Positions 10,029-19,888 of a stretch of 64,000 nt of DNA are shown one piece after another. Origin of the DNA: Richelia intracellularis HH01. GTDB lineage: Bacteria > Cyanobacteriota > Cyanobacteriia > Cyanobacteriales > Nostocaceae. The stretch's first letter is position 1; the number at the start of each line of letters is the position of its first letter. The stretch spans positions 1-64,000 of the forward strand of contig NZ_CAIY01000031.1 in NCBI RefSeq assembly GCF_000350105.1. Reading direction: 5' to 3'. The notes under the pieces are model-generated. The model saw only the letters and a program-made list of their open reading frames with translations. It was not told the DNA's origin and did not search any database. The translations under genes and the position numbers were made by a program.

Positions 10029-10395
10029 GACTTTATAAAAATTTTAGTGCTCTTATCATCCAGGATTATTATTACTACATGGATTTTATCTATTGAGTTT
10101 GCATTGTAAAATGCTTCATGTATATTGTACGTTGATGTTTGACAAATGCCATTACCTATACTTAAACCCTCATACTATTTGTATATGCTAGCTCCCTTTC
10201 CAACTCCCCATATCTAGGTTTAAACCATAAGTTTCTATTCTTGTACTGTAGATTACAGTTAATAAAACATAGGCTTAAGAGTGTCTGAATTTTCTGTTTT
10301 CCCATAAATGGGGGGCATCTTTGTTCATAAGGAATTAATATACTTAAAGTAACTACGTTTTTCTTTCAAGTTGCTGGTGGGGCAAATTAAAGTAT
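10029..10395. other. Intergenic region between divergent RHH gene and lepA
   Basis: This 367-base region presumably carries the divergent promoters of the RHH gene and lepA. I see no clear operator, hairpin or small gene. Confidence 0.5.
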
Positions 10396-12207
10396 ATGAC
10401 TGATGTTCCCGTAAATCACATTCGTAATTTCTGTATTATTGCCCATATAGACCACGGGAAATCAACCCTTGCTGATCGCCTGTTACAAGCTACTGGTACC
10501 GTGGAAAACAGGCAAATGAAAGAACAGTTCCTTGACAATATGGATTTGGAAAGAGAGCGCGGCATTACAATTAAGTTGCAAGCTGCTCGGATGGATTATC
10601 AAGCAGAGAATGGACAGAAGTATGTACTAAATCTGATTGATACTCCTGGACACGTGGATTTTTCTTATGAGGTATCCCGTTCTTTAGCAGCTTGCGAAGG
10701 AGCTTTGCTTGTTGTGGATGCTTCGCAAGGTGTGGAAGCACAAACCCTAGCTAATGTTTATTTGGCTCTGGAACACAATCTGGAAATCATTCCTGTTTTA
10801 AATAAAATTGACTTGCCTGGTGCCGAACCAGATCGAGTGGTTGGGGAAATAGAAGAAATGATTGGTTTAGATTGCAGTAATGTAATTCATACTTCTGCAA
10901 AAGAAGGTATTGGCATTGATGGGATTTTAGAGTCAATTGTTCAGCATATACCATCTCCCCACAATACTATAGAAAAGCCGTTAAGGGCACTGATTTTTGA
11001 TAGCTACTATGATAGCTATCGGGGTGTAATTGTCTATTTCCGGGTTATCGATGGGACTGTAAGAAAAGGTGATCGTGTTTACTTGATGGCATCAAACAAA
11101 GAATATGAAATAGGTGAGTTGGGTGTACTTTCTCCCAATCAGAAACCAGTTGAAGAGCTTCATGCAGGGGAAGTGGGTTATCTCTCGGCAGCAATTAAAG
11201 CTGTTGGTGATGCACGAGTAGGAGATACGATCACTCTGGCTAAAGCCAAGGCTTCAAAAGCATTACCAGGTTATGCAGAAGCAAATCCTATGGTATTCTG
11301 CGGTATGTTTCCTATTGACGCTGACCACTTTGAGGATTTACGAGAGGCTTTGAATAAACTCGAGCTTAATGATGCAGCCTTAAAGTTTGAGCCGGAAACT
11401 TCTAGTGCCATGGGGTTTGGTTTTCGTTGTGGTTTCTTAGGTTTGCTACACATGGAAATTGTCCAGGAAAGATTGGAACGGGAATACAACCTGAATCTAA
11501 TCATCACTGCACCTTCTGTAGTTTACCGAATAACAACAGTGAAGGGAGAAAAAATATATATTGATAATCCCAGCCATTTGCCAACTCCTAATAAACTAGA
11601 AAAAATTGAGGAGCCCTATGTCCGTGTAGAAATGATTACTCCAGAAGACTTTGTGGGAACCTTAATGGAACTGTCACAAAGTCGTCGAGGTATATTTAAG
11701 GATATGAAGTATCTTATTCGTGGTCGTACCACTCTAACTTATGAATTGCCATTGGCAGAAGTAGTTACTGACTTTTTTGATCAAATAAAATCGCGAACAC
11801 GGGGTTATGCCAGTATGGAATATAATCTGATTGATTACCGAGAAAATCCCTTGGTAAAGTTGGATTTAATGATTAATGGCGATCCTGTAGACTCGTTAAC
11901 CATGATTGTCCATCAAGATAAAGCTTATAGTGTGGGTAGATCTATGGCTGAGAAACTCAAGGAACTTATACCTCGTCACCAGTTTAAAGTTCCTATTCAA
12001 GCAGCAATCGGTAGCAAGGTTATCGCAAGCGAACATATTCCAGCCTTGAGGAAAGATGTACTTGCAAAGTGTTATGGTGGTGACATTAGCCGAAAGAAAA
12101 AACTGTTACAAAAACAGGCAAAAGGTAAAAAGCGGATGAAGGCTGTTGGTACTGTTGATGTACCTCAAGAGGCATTTATGGCTGTTTTACGTTTAGACCA
12201 ACAGTAA
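10396..12207 (+). CDS. lepA: Translation elongation factor 4 (LepA)
   Basis: A 603-residue translational GTPase that acts on ribosomes, affecting back-translocation or initiation. The G1 loop HIDHGKSTL (about 18-26), the G3 motif DTPGH and the G4 motif NKID are intact. The family-specific C-terminal region is present ([19 protein letters not shown]). Length and motifs are normal. It is transcribed alone, with an inverted-repeat element 208 bases after the stop. The ATG start matches the conserved N-terminus [19 protein letters not shown]. Confidence 0.98.
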   Translation: MTDVPVNHIRNFCIIAHIDHGKSTLADRLLQATGTVENRQMKEQFLDNMDLERERGITIKLQAARMDYQAENGQKYVLNLIDTPGHVDFSYEVSRSLAACEGALLVVDASQGVEAQTLANVYLALEHNLEIIPVLNKIDLPGAEPDRVVGEIEEMIGLDCSNVIHTSAKEGIGIDGILESIVQHIPSPHNTIEKPLRALIFDSYYDSYRGVIVYFRVIDGTVRKGDRVYLMASNKEYEIGELGVLSPNQKPVEELHAGEVGYLSAAIKAVGDARVGDTITLAKAKASKALPGYAEANPMVFCGMFPIDADHFEDLREALNKLELNDAALKFEPETSSAMGFGFRCGFLGLLHMEIVQERLEREYNLNLIITAPSVVYRITTVKGEKIYIDNPSHLPTPNKLEKIEEPYVRVEMITPEDFVGTLMELSQSRRGIFKDMKYLIRGRTTLTYELPLAEVVTDFFDQIKSRTRGYASMEYNLIDYRENPLVKLDLMINGDPVDSLTMIVHQDKAYSVGRSMAEKLKELIPRHQFKVPIQAAIGSKVIASEHIPALRKDVLAKCYGGDISRKKKLLQKQAKGKKRMKAVGTVDVPQEAFMAVLRLDQQ

Positions 12208-12415
12208 AAATTATTAAGTATAGTATGGAAGATATTTTTATTTCCTACTTTACACTTCCTGTATTGTTTATTCTGTAGAAAATGCCGTGGTATCATAGAG
12301 GCGTTTTTTCTTAGTCAATCTAGAGTTACTATTATATAGTAGGGGGAAATATATTTCATTTACCTTCTTCAATCCTCTATAAAACCTATTTTCTAAAGTT
12401 CATAATTGATTCTGG

Positions 12416-12780
12416 GTTTATAAGAAATATACCTGAGAATAGTTATATTGTAAGAACTATACATCGAAAATAACAGAGTATTTAACCTGTTAAAGGAATA
12501 CTTTGTATGTTCTATCACAACCCCTCATTGTAATATTCCCATAATTTCTCCACAATTCGCAGTATTTTTCATATAGATGTTATAAAAATCTGCAAGATAA
12601 TTATTATTGAAGTGATTGCCGCAAAGTAATTATGCATTGCTTATATTTTGGTTTAGTTATGAATTACTTGCATACAACTAATTTAAAAACTCAGGTGTTC
12701 TTTTAACAGGTTAAATACTCTGTTATTTTCGATGTATAGTTCTTACAATATAACTATTCTCAGGTATATTTCTTATAAAC
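12416..12780. repeat. 365-bp element with perfect 79-bp inverted repeats
   Basis: The left arm 12416-12494 is an exact reverse complement of the right arm 12702-12780 over all 79 bases. They enclose a 207-base AT-rich spacer with no meaningful open frame. Ends read GTTTATAAG at the left and CTTATAAAC at the right. I see no target-site duplication in the immediate flanks. No transposase is encoded. It resembles a non-autonomous MITE-type element or a segment that could invert by recombination between its arms. A pentapeptide-repeat remnant begins 24 bases beyond the right end. Confidence 0.9.
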
Positions 12781-12803
12781 ACAATAACCATTAGATAATC
12801 TAT

Positions 12804-12906
12804 TTAGTGAGAAATGCATATTTTTAAGTTAGCCTCTTCGAGTTGATTAGCATCTAGTAATCGTAGGTTTGCAGAATGTAAATTGGCTCTTGCAATTGTC
12901 CTAATT
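12804..12906 (-). pseudogene. Remnant of a pentapeptide-repeat gene
   Basis: On the minus strand a short frame ends at 12804-12806 (TAA) and reads ARANLHSANLRLLDANQLEE, then ANLK. This is the A(N/D)LXX periodicity of pentapeptide-repeat proteins. Upstream the frame is closed by stops. Only about 30 codons survive, so it is a fragment. An intact member of the same broad family is at 35323-35994. It lies immediately beside the 79-bp inverted-repeat element. Confidence 0.65.
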
Positions 12907-13406
12907 TAATTAATTTTTATGGAAATTAAGCCATAAATCTATTAATTATGATGAGAAGCATAAGCTTAGCAAATAAGAATTATCTTATGCGCAAGTAAAA
13001 TTTCTCACAAAAAAATACCTGGCTTTACAGGTAAAATTAGATAAGCACAAACAATAAAAACTATTACTTATCCAAGTAGAATTAGGTGTAAATATATTGA
13101 CTGAAAAAATCAAACTGATTTAAATAATAATTTTTGTAAAGGGAGAGTAAGTTCCACCAAAGTTTGTTAACCAAATTATAAGTAATTTCAATCAACAATT
13201 AAATTGCTCTTGACTAGAAGGTAGAGCACTATGAGCGAGACTTAATAAAATGGGATATGAAAACAAACAAATAGAAATCGCAGCATTTCTTAGAATCTAT
13301 CCATTTCCCAAACTCTGGAAGAACTAATACTTGCAACTATCTTGCTTTCTGGTGTTTTTTTTACTCACACCACACTGCTATTTCTACCATATTAGTAGGT
13401 TTTTAT
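12907..13406. other. AT-rich spacer upstream of the GerMN gene
   Basis: No gene or RNA recognised. It presumably contains the promoter of the GerMN-domain gene, but no clear -35/-10 pair is evident. Confidence 0.45.
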
Positions 13407-14018
13407 ATGAGCGAACAAAGATCCAATTGTATTTCTCCAGGGGTAATTGCAGCAGTTTCCGCCGCCGTTGTTACTGCCAGTGGAATTGTAGCTTTTGTGG
13501 CCTGGAACTCCGGCAAAAATTTACTATTAGATCCTGGAGTACAAACAACTCAGCCAGTATCTTCTGCTCTAAACAATCGAACATCTCAAGAGAAAGGTCC
13601 TAGAATTTATTGGCTTCAAGATAGTGGAAAAAATTTGAAATTGGTTGCCCAATCTTTAAAAGTTTCTATTACTGGAGAACCCAATCAAATTCTAACCAAA
13701 GCTTTCCAAATCTTATTTGCAGGACCAACAGAAGGTAAAGGCTCTACCACTATTCCCCTTGGCACTAAGCTTTTAAGCATTAAACAAGAAAATAATAGTG
13801 TTTATCTGAACTTATCATCAGAATTTATATCTGGTGGTGGCAGTGCTTCCATGCAAGGTCGTTTAGGTCAGGTGCTTTACACAGCAACCAGCTTAAATAA
13901 GAATGCCAATGTTTATATTCAGGTTGATGGCAAACCGCTGAATATTTTGGGTGGTGAAGGTGTAGAACTACAACAGCCTATGACTCGTACAGATTTTAAA
14001 CAAGAATACCAGCCCTAG
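13407..14018 (+). CDS. GerMN-domain membrane-anchored protein
   Basis: A 203-residue protein with one N-terminal hydrophobic segment (about residues 11-32; VIAAVSAAVVTASGIVAFVA), then a GerMN-type domain. The domain shows AFQILFAGPTEG, IPLGTKLLSI and LGQVLYTATSL, and the conserved C-terminal VYIQVDGKPL. In spore formers GerMN domains belong to germination lipoproteins. In cyanobacteria the domain occurs in envelope-facing proteins of unknown function. The protein is probably inserted in the cytoplasmic membrane with the domain outside. It is transcribed alone. The overlapping frame beginning at 13331 is a shadow. Confidence 0.83.
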   Translation: MSEQRSNCISPGVIAAVSAAVVTASGIVAFVAWNSGKNLLLDPGVQTTQPVSSALNNRTSQEKGPRIYWLQDSGKNLKLVAQSLKVSITGEPNQILTKAFQILFAGPTEGKGSTTIPLGTKLLSIKQENNSVYLNLSSEFISGGGSASMQGRLGQVLYTATSLNKNANVYIQVDGKPLNILGGEGVELQQPMTRTDFKQEYQP

Positions 14019-14195
14019 TTGAAACCAGCGAGTTGAGAGTTTAGAAGTTAGGAGTTTACTAACAACTAACTTCATTTTCACTCCAATACCTAATATTTTA
14101 TTTGAATGCCTTATGATAATTTGGGAAACTTCTAAATGGTAATATACTTAATGACAATAACAAATATATATACAGTGAATATATTATTATTGACC

Positions 14196-14777
14196 TCACC
14201 CTAAACTTGTAGGGCCCAGATAGTTAGTTAAATAAGGGGAAAACACCTCATAGATTAATGTTAATGGCTTTCCATAATGCCAAAACAAGTAATGACGACC
14301 CCAAAAAGGCCCCGTTTCTCCAAAACCCATTTCTAAGGCATGAGAGTAACCACAATAAATTCCCTGTATATCTCTATATAGTTCAGTACGGATTCTAGCC
14401 AGACTAGCCCAAATTGGTAATGAACGATTTTGTAAATATTCATCTACATGAGAAGCTTCCCACCAGGAGCTAGCATAACCTAGTCTTTGACCTGAAGAAG
14501 TACATAGCCATACTTGTCTCCTTAATCTTGGGGCTGGGAGGGCTTCTATTAATTCTGGAGCACCATCCAAATCCATACCAATTAAAGACATATCAACCAC
14601 ATCTACTTCTGTAGTTTCCCTAGTTAACAACTGTAAGTGTCTTGTCGGCGAACCATCACCCAAAAGGAGTAATTGCCAAGAAGGTGACAATTGAGAATGG
14701 GGTAATCCTTGTTGAACTACTTCCTCTCCCCCTTGCCAGACTGAAGTCAAACGATGCCACTTTGTTGGTGTTTCCAA
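14196..14777 (-). CDS. Chorismate lyase family protein (Ycf21-like)
   Basis: A 193-residue protein resembling the cyanobacterial Ycf21/Sll1797 group. The Synechocystis member releases 4-hydroxybenzoate and pyruvate from chorismate for plastoquinone synthesis. Visible features are the central RRQVWLCTSSGQRLGYASSW segment, the conserved acidic and Arg positions around RTELYRDI, and a C-terminal GRHYLFWHYGKPLTLIYEVF. Length fits the family. The assignment rests on recalled family resemblance. Its substrate pool, chorismate, also feeds menD found at 59.6-61.4 kb. Confidence 0.8.
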   Translation of the reverse strand: METPTKWHRLTSVWQGGEEVVQQGLPHSQLSPSWQLLLLGDGSPTRHLQLLTRETTEVDVVDMSLIGMDLDGAPELIEALPAPRLRRQVWLCTSSGQRLGYASSWWEASHVDEYLQNRSLPIWASLARIRTELYRDIQGIYCGYSHALEMGFGETGPFWGRHYLFWHYGKPLTLIYEVFSPYLTNYLGPTSLG

Positions 14778-14946
14778 TTAATATGTTGCTGTATAAATTA
14801 CAGTTGATTTTCTCCAAAAAATTAGACTTCCCATTTTCTACATAGGAGAAGTATTAAATTCAAGTTAACACATAATTCTTGGAAAAACAGAATACTTCTT
14901 ACGAAAAGTATCAATGCCATAAGATAACTAATGAAATTTCTAACAA

Positions 14947-15027
14947 TGCGGATGGCGAGACTCGAACTCGCAAGGCAAAGCCACACGCCCCTCAAACGTG
15001 CGCGTATACCAATTCCGCCACATCCGC
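14947..15027 (-). tRNA. trnL-GAG: tRNA-Leu (anticodon GAG)
   Basis: The reverse complement folds as a class II tRNA of 81 nucleotides. The acceptor stem is GCGGATG with CATCCGC and discriminator A. The D arm has AATTGGTATAC. The anticodon stem is CACGT/GCGTG with loop TTGAGGG, giving anticodon GAG. A short variable arm and a T arm with GTTCGAGTC follow. CCA is not encoded. A perfect TATAAT sits just upstream, and a long palindrome lies at the expected -35 position. Confidence 0.96.
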
Positions 15028-15041
15028 CTAGTAGCTGTTTA

Positions 15042-15047
15042 ATTATA
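15042..15047 (-). promoter_or_regulatory. Putative -10 box of tRNA-Leu
   Basis: On the minus strand TATAAT begins 20 bases upstream of the tRNA 5' end, placing transcription initiation a few bases before the mature tRNA. With a 17-base spacer the -35 hexamer would be TATACA at 15065-15070. This is a weak match and lies exactly at the edge of the 68-bp palindrome. Confidence 0.6.
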
Positions 15048-15064
15048 GCATGTACCACGACAAA

Positions 15065-15132
15065 TGTATATTCAAGCATACTTAGGTTTAAATATTTGCA
15101 AATATTTAAACCTAAGTATGCTTGAATATACA
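15065..15132. repeat. 68-bp perfect palindrome without loop
   Basis: Bases 15065-15098 are exactly the reverse complement of 15099-15132, with the centre in TTTG|CAAA. There is no mismatch and no spacer, so it is an ideal cruciform former. It starts 38 bases upstream of the tRNA-Leu 5' end, overlapping the expected -35 region. Function is unknown; it could be a mobile palindromic repeat, a product of template switching, or a transcription barrier. Confidence 0.92.
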
Positions 15133-15456
15133 AAATTTATGGAGTCCTCCCATCAAACTGAGAAAAATGGGTGATTGTATATATGGCTATTTAATTTTTA
15201 ACATAGTCCTTATGAGTAAATTATCAAAATAAATAGCTCATAAAATAAGTCAAGATAATTAGAATGTTAGTGATCTGTTTTGGAAAGTGAGTAGAAGTGA
15301 GGAATTTCATTTTTGACTTAAAAGCAAACAAAGTTTATAGAATCAACAAAGTAATTTAATTTATGGCAATTCAGACTTGCTAGTCTCATTTCATAATAGT
15401 CTGTGAAATGAAGAGAGGACGTAAATTTAACAGGTTAGACATTAGAATACGAAACA
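15133..15456. other. Upstream region of accC
   Basis: A 324-base AT-rich leader. It presumably contains the accC promoter. I see no riboswitch-like structure or small gene. Confidence 0.45.
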
Positions 15457-16800
15457 ATGAAGTTTGATAAAATATTAATTGCTAATAGAGGAGAAATTGC
15501 TTTACGCATTATCCGTTCTTGTGAAGAGATGGGAATTGCAACTGTTGCTGTCCACTCGACTGTTGACCGGGATGCTCTCCATGTGCAGTTAGCAGATGAG
15601 GCTGTATGTATTGGGGAACCTCCCAGCGGTAAAAGTTATTTAAACATTCCCAATATTATTGCTGCTGCCTTAACTCGTAATGCTAGTGCAATTCATCCAG
15701 GTTATGGCTTTCTGTCAGAAAATGCAAAGTTTGCCGAAATCTGTGCAGATCATGATATTGCCTTTATTGGTCCAACTCCAGAGGCAATTTATTTAATGGG
15801 GGATAAATCCACCGCCAAAGAAACGATGCAAAGAGCAGGGGTTCCTACGGTTCCAGGTAGTAATGGGTTGGTGGAATCGGAGGCCGAGGCAATTAGTGTT
15901 GCCAAAGAAATTGGTTATCCAGTAATGATCAAAGCTACCGCTGGTGGTGGTGGGCGAGGAATGCGTTTAGTACTCGAGGAAAAGAATTTATTACCATCCC
16001 TACAAGCTGCACAAGGGGAAGCAGATGCAGCTTTTGGCAATTCCAATATTTATATGGAAAAATTTATTGAATGTCCACGGCACATTGAATTTCAAATTTT
16101 GGCAGACAGTTATGGTAGTGTTATCCACTTAGGAGAACGGGATTGTTCAATCCAACGTCGTAACCAGAAACTTTTAGAAGAGGCACCTAGTGCTGCCCTT
16201 ACTCCAGAACTACGTCAAATAATGGGAGAGGCAGCAGTCAAAGCTACTAAATTTATTAACTATACCGGAGCCGGGACTATTGAGTTTTTACTAGATGTTC
16301 ATGGTCAATTTTATTTCATGGAAATGAATACCCGGATTCAAGTAGAACATCCAATTACAGAAATGATTACTGGGGTTGATTTAGTTGCAGAACAAATTAG
16401 AATTGCTCAAGGAGAAAAGCTGAAATTGAAACAAGACCAAGTTAACTTAACTGGTCATGCCATTGAATGCCGGATTAATGCTGAAGACCCAGAGCATAAT
16501 TTTCGTCCAGCACCAGGACGGATCAGTGGTTATTTGCCACCTGGTGGTCCAGGAGTACGGATCGATTCACATGTGTATACTGATTACCAGATTCCTCCAT
16601 ACTATGACTCTTTGATTGGTAAACTGGTGGTCTGGGGCCCTGACCGCTCTACAGCTGTTAATCGGATGAAACGAGCCTTAAGAGAATGTGCTATTACCGG
16701 ATTACCAACAACCATTGGATTCCACCAGAAAATCATGGAAAATCCCCATTTCCTCACAGGGCAAGTTTATACTAACTTTGTGCAAGAAATGATGAATTAA
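15457..16800 (+). CDS. accC: Biotin carboxylase subunit of acetyl-CoA carboxylase
   Basis: A 447-residue ATP-grasp enzyme that carboxylates the biotin of the carrier protein AccB, the first committed step of fatty acid synthesis. The N-terminal [19 protein letters not shown], the glycine-rich ATP loop [12 protein letters not shown] (about residues 159-170) and the catalytic [15 protein letters not shown] region are all intact. The length is normal. It stands alone, with no accB next to it, as is common in cyanobacteria. The downstream YggT gene is convergent. Confidence 0.98.
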   Translation: MKFDKILIANRGEIALRIIRSCEEMGIATVAVHSTVDRDALHVQLADEAVCIGEPPSGKSYLNIPNIIAAALTRNASAIHPGYGFLSENAKFAEICADHDIAFIGPTPEAIYLMGDKSTAKETMQRAGVPTVPGSNGLVESEAEAISVAKEIGYPVMIKATAGGGGRGMRLVLEEKNLLPSLQAAQGEADAAFGNSNIYMEKFIECPRHIEFQILADSYGSVIHLGERDCSIQRRNQKLLEEAPSAALTPELRQIMGEAAVKATKFINYTGAGTIEFLLDVHGQFYFMEMNTRIQVEHPITEMITGVDLVAEQIRIAQGEKLKLKQDQVNLTGHAIECRINAEDPEHNFRPAPGRISGYLPPGGPGVRIDSHVYTDYQIPPYYDSLIGKLVVWGPDRSTAVNRMKRALRECAITGLPTTIGFHQKIMENPHFLTGQVYTNFVQEMMN

Positions 16801-16950
16801 TTAGAAGTTAGATTAGAGATTGGATTTTGGATAAAAGTCAAAATAGCAGAAATTCCCAAAATCTATCTATAATTTTGGTACCTAGGTTATAAATTCTGAG
16901 CCTTTAACTTTTTATCTATTGATAACCAAGTGTAAATGCTATTTACTACT

Positions 16951-17244
16951 TCATTGTAAGCGGGTAAGCATAGTGATTAATCCCTGTTGACCCAGGAGTA
17001 TTTCTCGTAGCAAACTAAAAATCCCCACCCAAATGACTGGGGTAATGTCCACGCCACCTAAAGGTGGTACTAATTTACGCAAGGGAATTAAGAATGGTTC
17101 AGTAGGCCAGGCTACAATAATAAAAGGCAACTGTTTTAAATTTACTTGGGAATACCAAGTTAAAACTATCCGTAAAATAAATAGTAAGGTCATCAAAGCT
17201 AAAATGGGGCCAAGTGTCCAAGTAGTAATAGTGGTCGCATTCAT
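16951..17244 (-). CDS. YggT family membrane protein (Ycf19-like)
   Basis: A 97-residue membrane protein with hydrophobic segments around residues 8-28 and 68-90, separated by the YggT signature (VAWPTEPFLIPLRKLVPPLG and GGVDITPVIW). The family spans bacteria and plastids (Ycf19) and has been linked to membrane organisation or osmotic stress, and in plastids to thylakoid complex assembly. The specific role is unproven. It is convergent with accC. The length is normal. Confidence 0.88.
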   Translation of the reverse strand: MNATTITTWTLGPILALMTLLFILRIVLTWYSQVNLKQLPFIIVAWPTEPFLIPLRKLVPPLGGVDITPVIWVGIFSLLREILLGQQGLITMLTRLQ

Positions 17245-17500
17245 AATGTATCTAGCTTTGTTTTCTTTGTTCTGAAATTAAAATTGTTGTTAGTCCATAT
17301 AAAATTAAGCTTTGTAAAGCCCAATATTTTCTATTCTAACCAAAACTCTTCTTATATCCCATTTTTTCCCATGTTGGTATAAGTTAGCCTTACAAAGTTA
17401 ATACCCCAGTTATTAATTTTAATATCTTTGTTTTCCGCTTCCCAAGGATGTAATAGACAATTAGAATAAGATGGAAGATGTAAAAAAAGGTTGAGTTATC

Positions 17501-17620
17501 ATGACACCTTCTTTAGCAAACTTTCTCTGGAGTCTTGTTTGGGGAGCGGCAATTGTTGTAATTCCTGCAACAGTGGCATTGATTTTTATTAGCCAAAAGG
17601 ATAAGATAAGACGCTTATAA
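17501..17620 (+). CDS. psbX: Photosystem II protein PsbX
   Basis: A 39-residue single-span membrane protein ([18 protein letters not shown] at the start, ending SQKDKIRRL) matching PsbX, a small PSII core-associated subunit in the thylakoid membrane involved in quinone turnover or binding around Q_B. One hydrophobic helix spans about residues 12-32, and the positively charged end is typical. It is followed by a terminator-like hairpin and then ycf66, an order I recall from many cyanobacteria. Confidence 0.95.
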   Translation: MTPSLANFLWSLVWGAAIVVIPATVALIFISQKDKIRRL

Positions 17621-17770
17621 TACTTGAAATATTGGGATTATAAATTTTACAGTCAAATTCATAGCTAGAAAATTTAGTCAACTGCAAAATGCTTTATACA
17701 TCTGTATTAAGAACATATGTGTCTTATTTATTTTTTGCTGAATTGAGAACTAAATTATCTCTAGTCAATG

Positions 17771-17799
17771 GCTTCAAGGCATGCTTAATGCTTTGAAGC
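17771..17799 (+). terminator. Hairpin between psbX and ycf66
   Basis: GCTTCAAGGCAT at 17771-17782 pairs with ATGCTTTGAAGC at 17788-17799 (12 pairs, one G-U) around a 5-base loop, followed by TTTAATATT. It is plausible as a rho-independent-type terminator for psbX. Confidence 0.6.
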
Positions 17800-17875
17800 T
17801 TTAATATTATTTAATAGCGATAGTAGTAATTTTAATTTTGGGTAGTTAGTATAGACTGTATATTAGGGAAGAAAA

Positions 17876-18814
17876 ATGATAATTTTCGGGCTGAACTCAG
17901 CCAATATTTTGGCTCAGGTAAATTTTGGGACTAACTCGGCCAGCATTCTAGGTATATTCCTGGCCGTAGCTGGGGCATCTCTGTACTTTTTGCGTTCTGT
18001 TCGTCCAGAGCTATCACGTGATCAGGATATCTTTTTTGCTGCGGTGGGGTTGCTATGTGGTTTTATTCTAATATTTCAAGGTTGGCGTCTAGACCCAATT
18101 TTACAGTTTGGACAGCTACTGTTAGTCGGGACTACCGTATACTTCGCATTTGAAAGTATTCGTTTGCGGGGAATAGCTACAGAACAGGCTAAACGCAATA
18201 CCAAAATAGTGGATGATGAAAGACCTGTTAGCAGTAATTATAGATATAGCAGAAAGTCTGGTTATCGTGCAGAGGTAGAAGCAGAATTAGAATCTCTTCC
18301 ATATGATGAGGATTATTATCATGAGGATGAACGCCCTCGTGCTCGAATTCCTGGTAGTCAGGATGGTCGTTTATCTCGTGTTGATAAGGACTATTATGAT
18401 GGCGAAGCCTCTGTTTATTCTGAAAGTATTTGGGGCAAGAGGCCTTCTAAATCAAAAAGAAGGAATCCTGTCAGCTCCAATAAAAGGTATTCAGAAAGGT
18501 CGGATAATAGTGATTGGAGCAGCTCTGTTTATAGATTTGATGATGACTTAGATAATTCCATCAAAGACGAAAGAAGAGGAAGAGAAGGAAAAAAATCTTA
18601 TAGACGCAATAGCAGCAATCCATCCCAGCATTCGGAATACTACCCTAGTGGGGAAGAGATAGCTAACAAGTCCAGAAAACGTTACCGTCTACCTGCAGAA
18701 GAATACCCAACTCCGACAATGGCAGATGATTATGCTGTGCCAGTAGAGTATAAATCAATTAAAACTTCAGAGAATGAATCCGACAATTCAACTAATATAG
18801 ATGATGATTTGTAA
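17876..18814 (+). CDS. ycf66: Ycf66 family protein
   Basis: A 312-residue protein. The N-terminal third has three hydrophobic segments (about residues 20-40, 52-68 and 75-92) with the family sequence FLAVAGASLYFLRSVRPELS and ILIFQGWRLDPILQFGQ. The remaining two thirds are a hydrophilic, Ser/Arg/Tyr/Asp-rich tail, probably disordered, which varies in the family. Ycf66 occurs in cyanobacteria and some plastids; its function is not established. It is probably a thylakoid or cytoplasmic membrane protein. psbX is just upstream and a strong hairpin lies about 100 bases after the stop. Confidence 0.93.
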   Translation: MIIFGLNSANILAQVNFGTNSASILGIFLAVAGASLYFLRSVRPELSRDQDIFFAAVGLLCGFILIFQGWRLDPILQFGQLLLVGTTVYFAFESIRLRGIATEQAKRNTKIVDDERPVSSNYRYSRKSGYRAEVEAELESLPYDEDYYHEDERPRARIPGSQDGRLSRVDKDYYDGEASVYSESIWGKRPSKSKRRNPVSSNKRYSERSDNSDWSSSVYRFDDDLDNSIKDERRGREGKKSYRRNSSNPSQHSEYYPSGEEIANKSRKRYRLPAEEYPTPTMADDYAVPVEYKSIKTSENESDNSTNIDDDL

Positions 18815-18912
18815 ATCATCTTTGGTCATGTAGCTCTAGTAATTTAGAATTCATCTAGCTGAAAATGTTAAATAGTGGATGTAAAAACGAGCGATTAGAT
18901 TATACCTAAAAC

Positions 18913-18943
18913 TAGACCCCAAAGGCAAAATAATTGGGGTCTA
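18913..18943 (+). terminator. Terminator-like hairpin after ycf66
   Basis: TAGACCCCA at 18913-18921 pairs perfectly with TGGGGTCTA at 18935-18943 around a 13-base loop, followed by AATATTTAAT. It is the only GC-rich stem downstream of ycf66 and is probably its terminator, although the U tract is poor. Confidence 0.6.
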
Positions 18944-19888
18944 AATATTTAATAAGAGCAATTTTAATGTATTGAAAAAAGATTACATTAAATAATATAG
19001 ACATGCAATTGTTTGCTTATACTCCCCAACAAAATAATAACAAATTATTCTTATTCGTCATTTACTTCATAAGGTTTTAACAATTGAGATTCTTCTCCCC
19101 TAAAGATACATCAAGTTGTTTTCTTTGTTAAGAGTAGCTCTCGTACTTAGCGATTGGAAATGTATAGGAAAATTCTTCTCAGAATTGTCAAATCTTCACT
19201 TAACTCATGAATCTTTACACAAATAAATTATTTAAACTAATTCAAAACTTATTATTTCAGGGTAAAGTTTCAAGACTATGACTGAAAGCGATGATTCCTC
19301 CATGGTGTTTTTTGTCTCTGTTAAATTTCTTATGACTGAATAAAGATACCAAGCTATGCTTACATCAATTGTGGGTAAATTACTGATAAACACAATTATT
19401 TGAAAATCTTTATGATTATTAAATAATCTGTAGTCATAAATCGAGAAAAGTTTCTTGCATAGAGTTTGCAGCAATTATACATAGAAAATTTCAACTAATT
19501 AAGCTAACATTGCAATTATTGGTCGAGAAGTTTTCAGCTTAATTAATCAAGCTAAAATCCCGTCAGTACTAAGTTACTCAAACTTAAAAAAATATAAAAA
19601 TTAAGTATTTAAGAAATACTTCAATGAAGCTATAGTATTTAACATCTGAGTTTCAACTACTGAGTGCTTCTAGAAAAGTTTCTTGGAAATATAAAATTAA
19701 GTCTAATAATTATTGCAAATCATACAATGCAAAATCAAGTTAATTAAATCTTCGGTAAAAAAATTAGGAAAACTTGACTGAAATAACTAATAGTGTAGGG
19801 AGCAACCTACAACATAATTAGCCAGATCTGAGTTAGTCATTCTCACAATCACATTGAAATATAAATATTTACCTGTATGGAAACGTAT
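18944..19888. other. AT-rich gene-free stretch
   Basis: No recognisable gene. The 80-codon minus-strand frame at 19232-19474 has no family features and looks like chance. The next real gene runs in the opposite direction. Confidence 0.5.

Noticed and set aside
12416-12780. Insertion sequence with transposase
   Set aside because: The spacer is only 207 bases and encodes no transposase, so it can only be a non-autonomous or structural element.
13331-13603. 90-codon frame overlapping the GerMN gene
   Set aside because: It is in a shifted frame over the start of a well-supported gene and shows no family features.
15065-15132. CRISPR repeat or tRNA-associated attachment site
   Set aside because: It is a single palindrome with no spaced copies, and it lies at the tRNA 5' side with no integrase or tRNA-end duplication.
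19232-19474. 80-codon minus-strand frame as a gene
   Set aside because: No motif, weak composition and no plausible promoter or neighbour.
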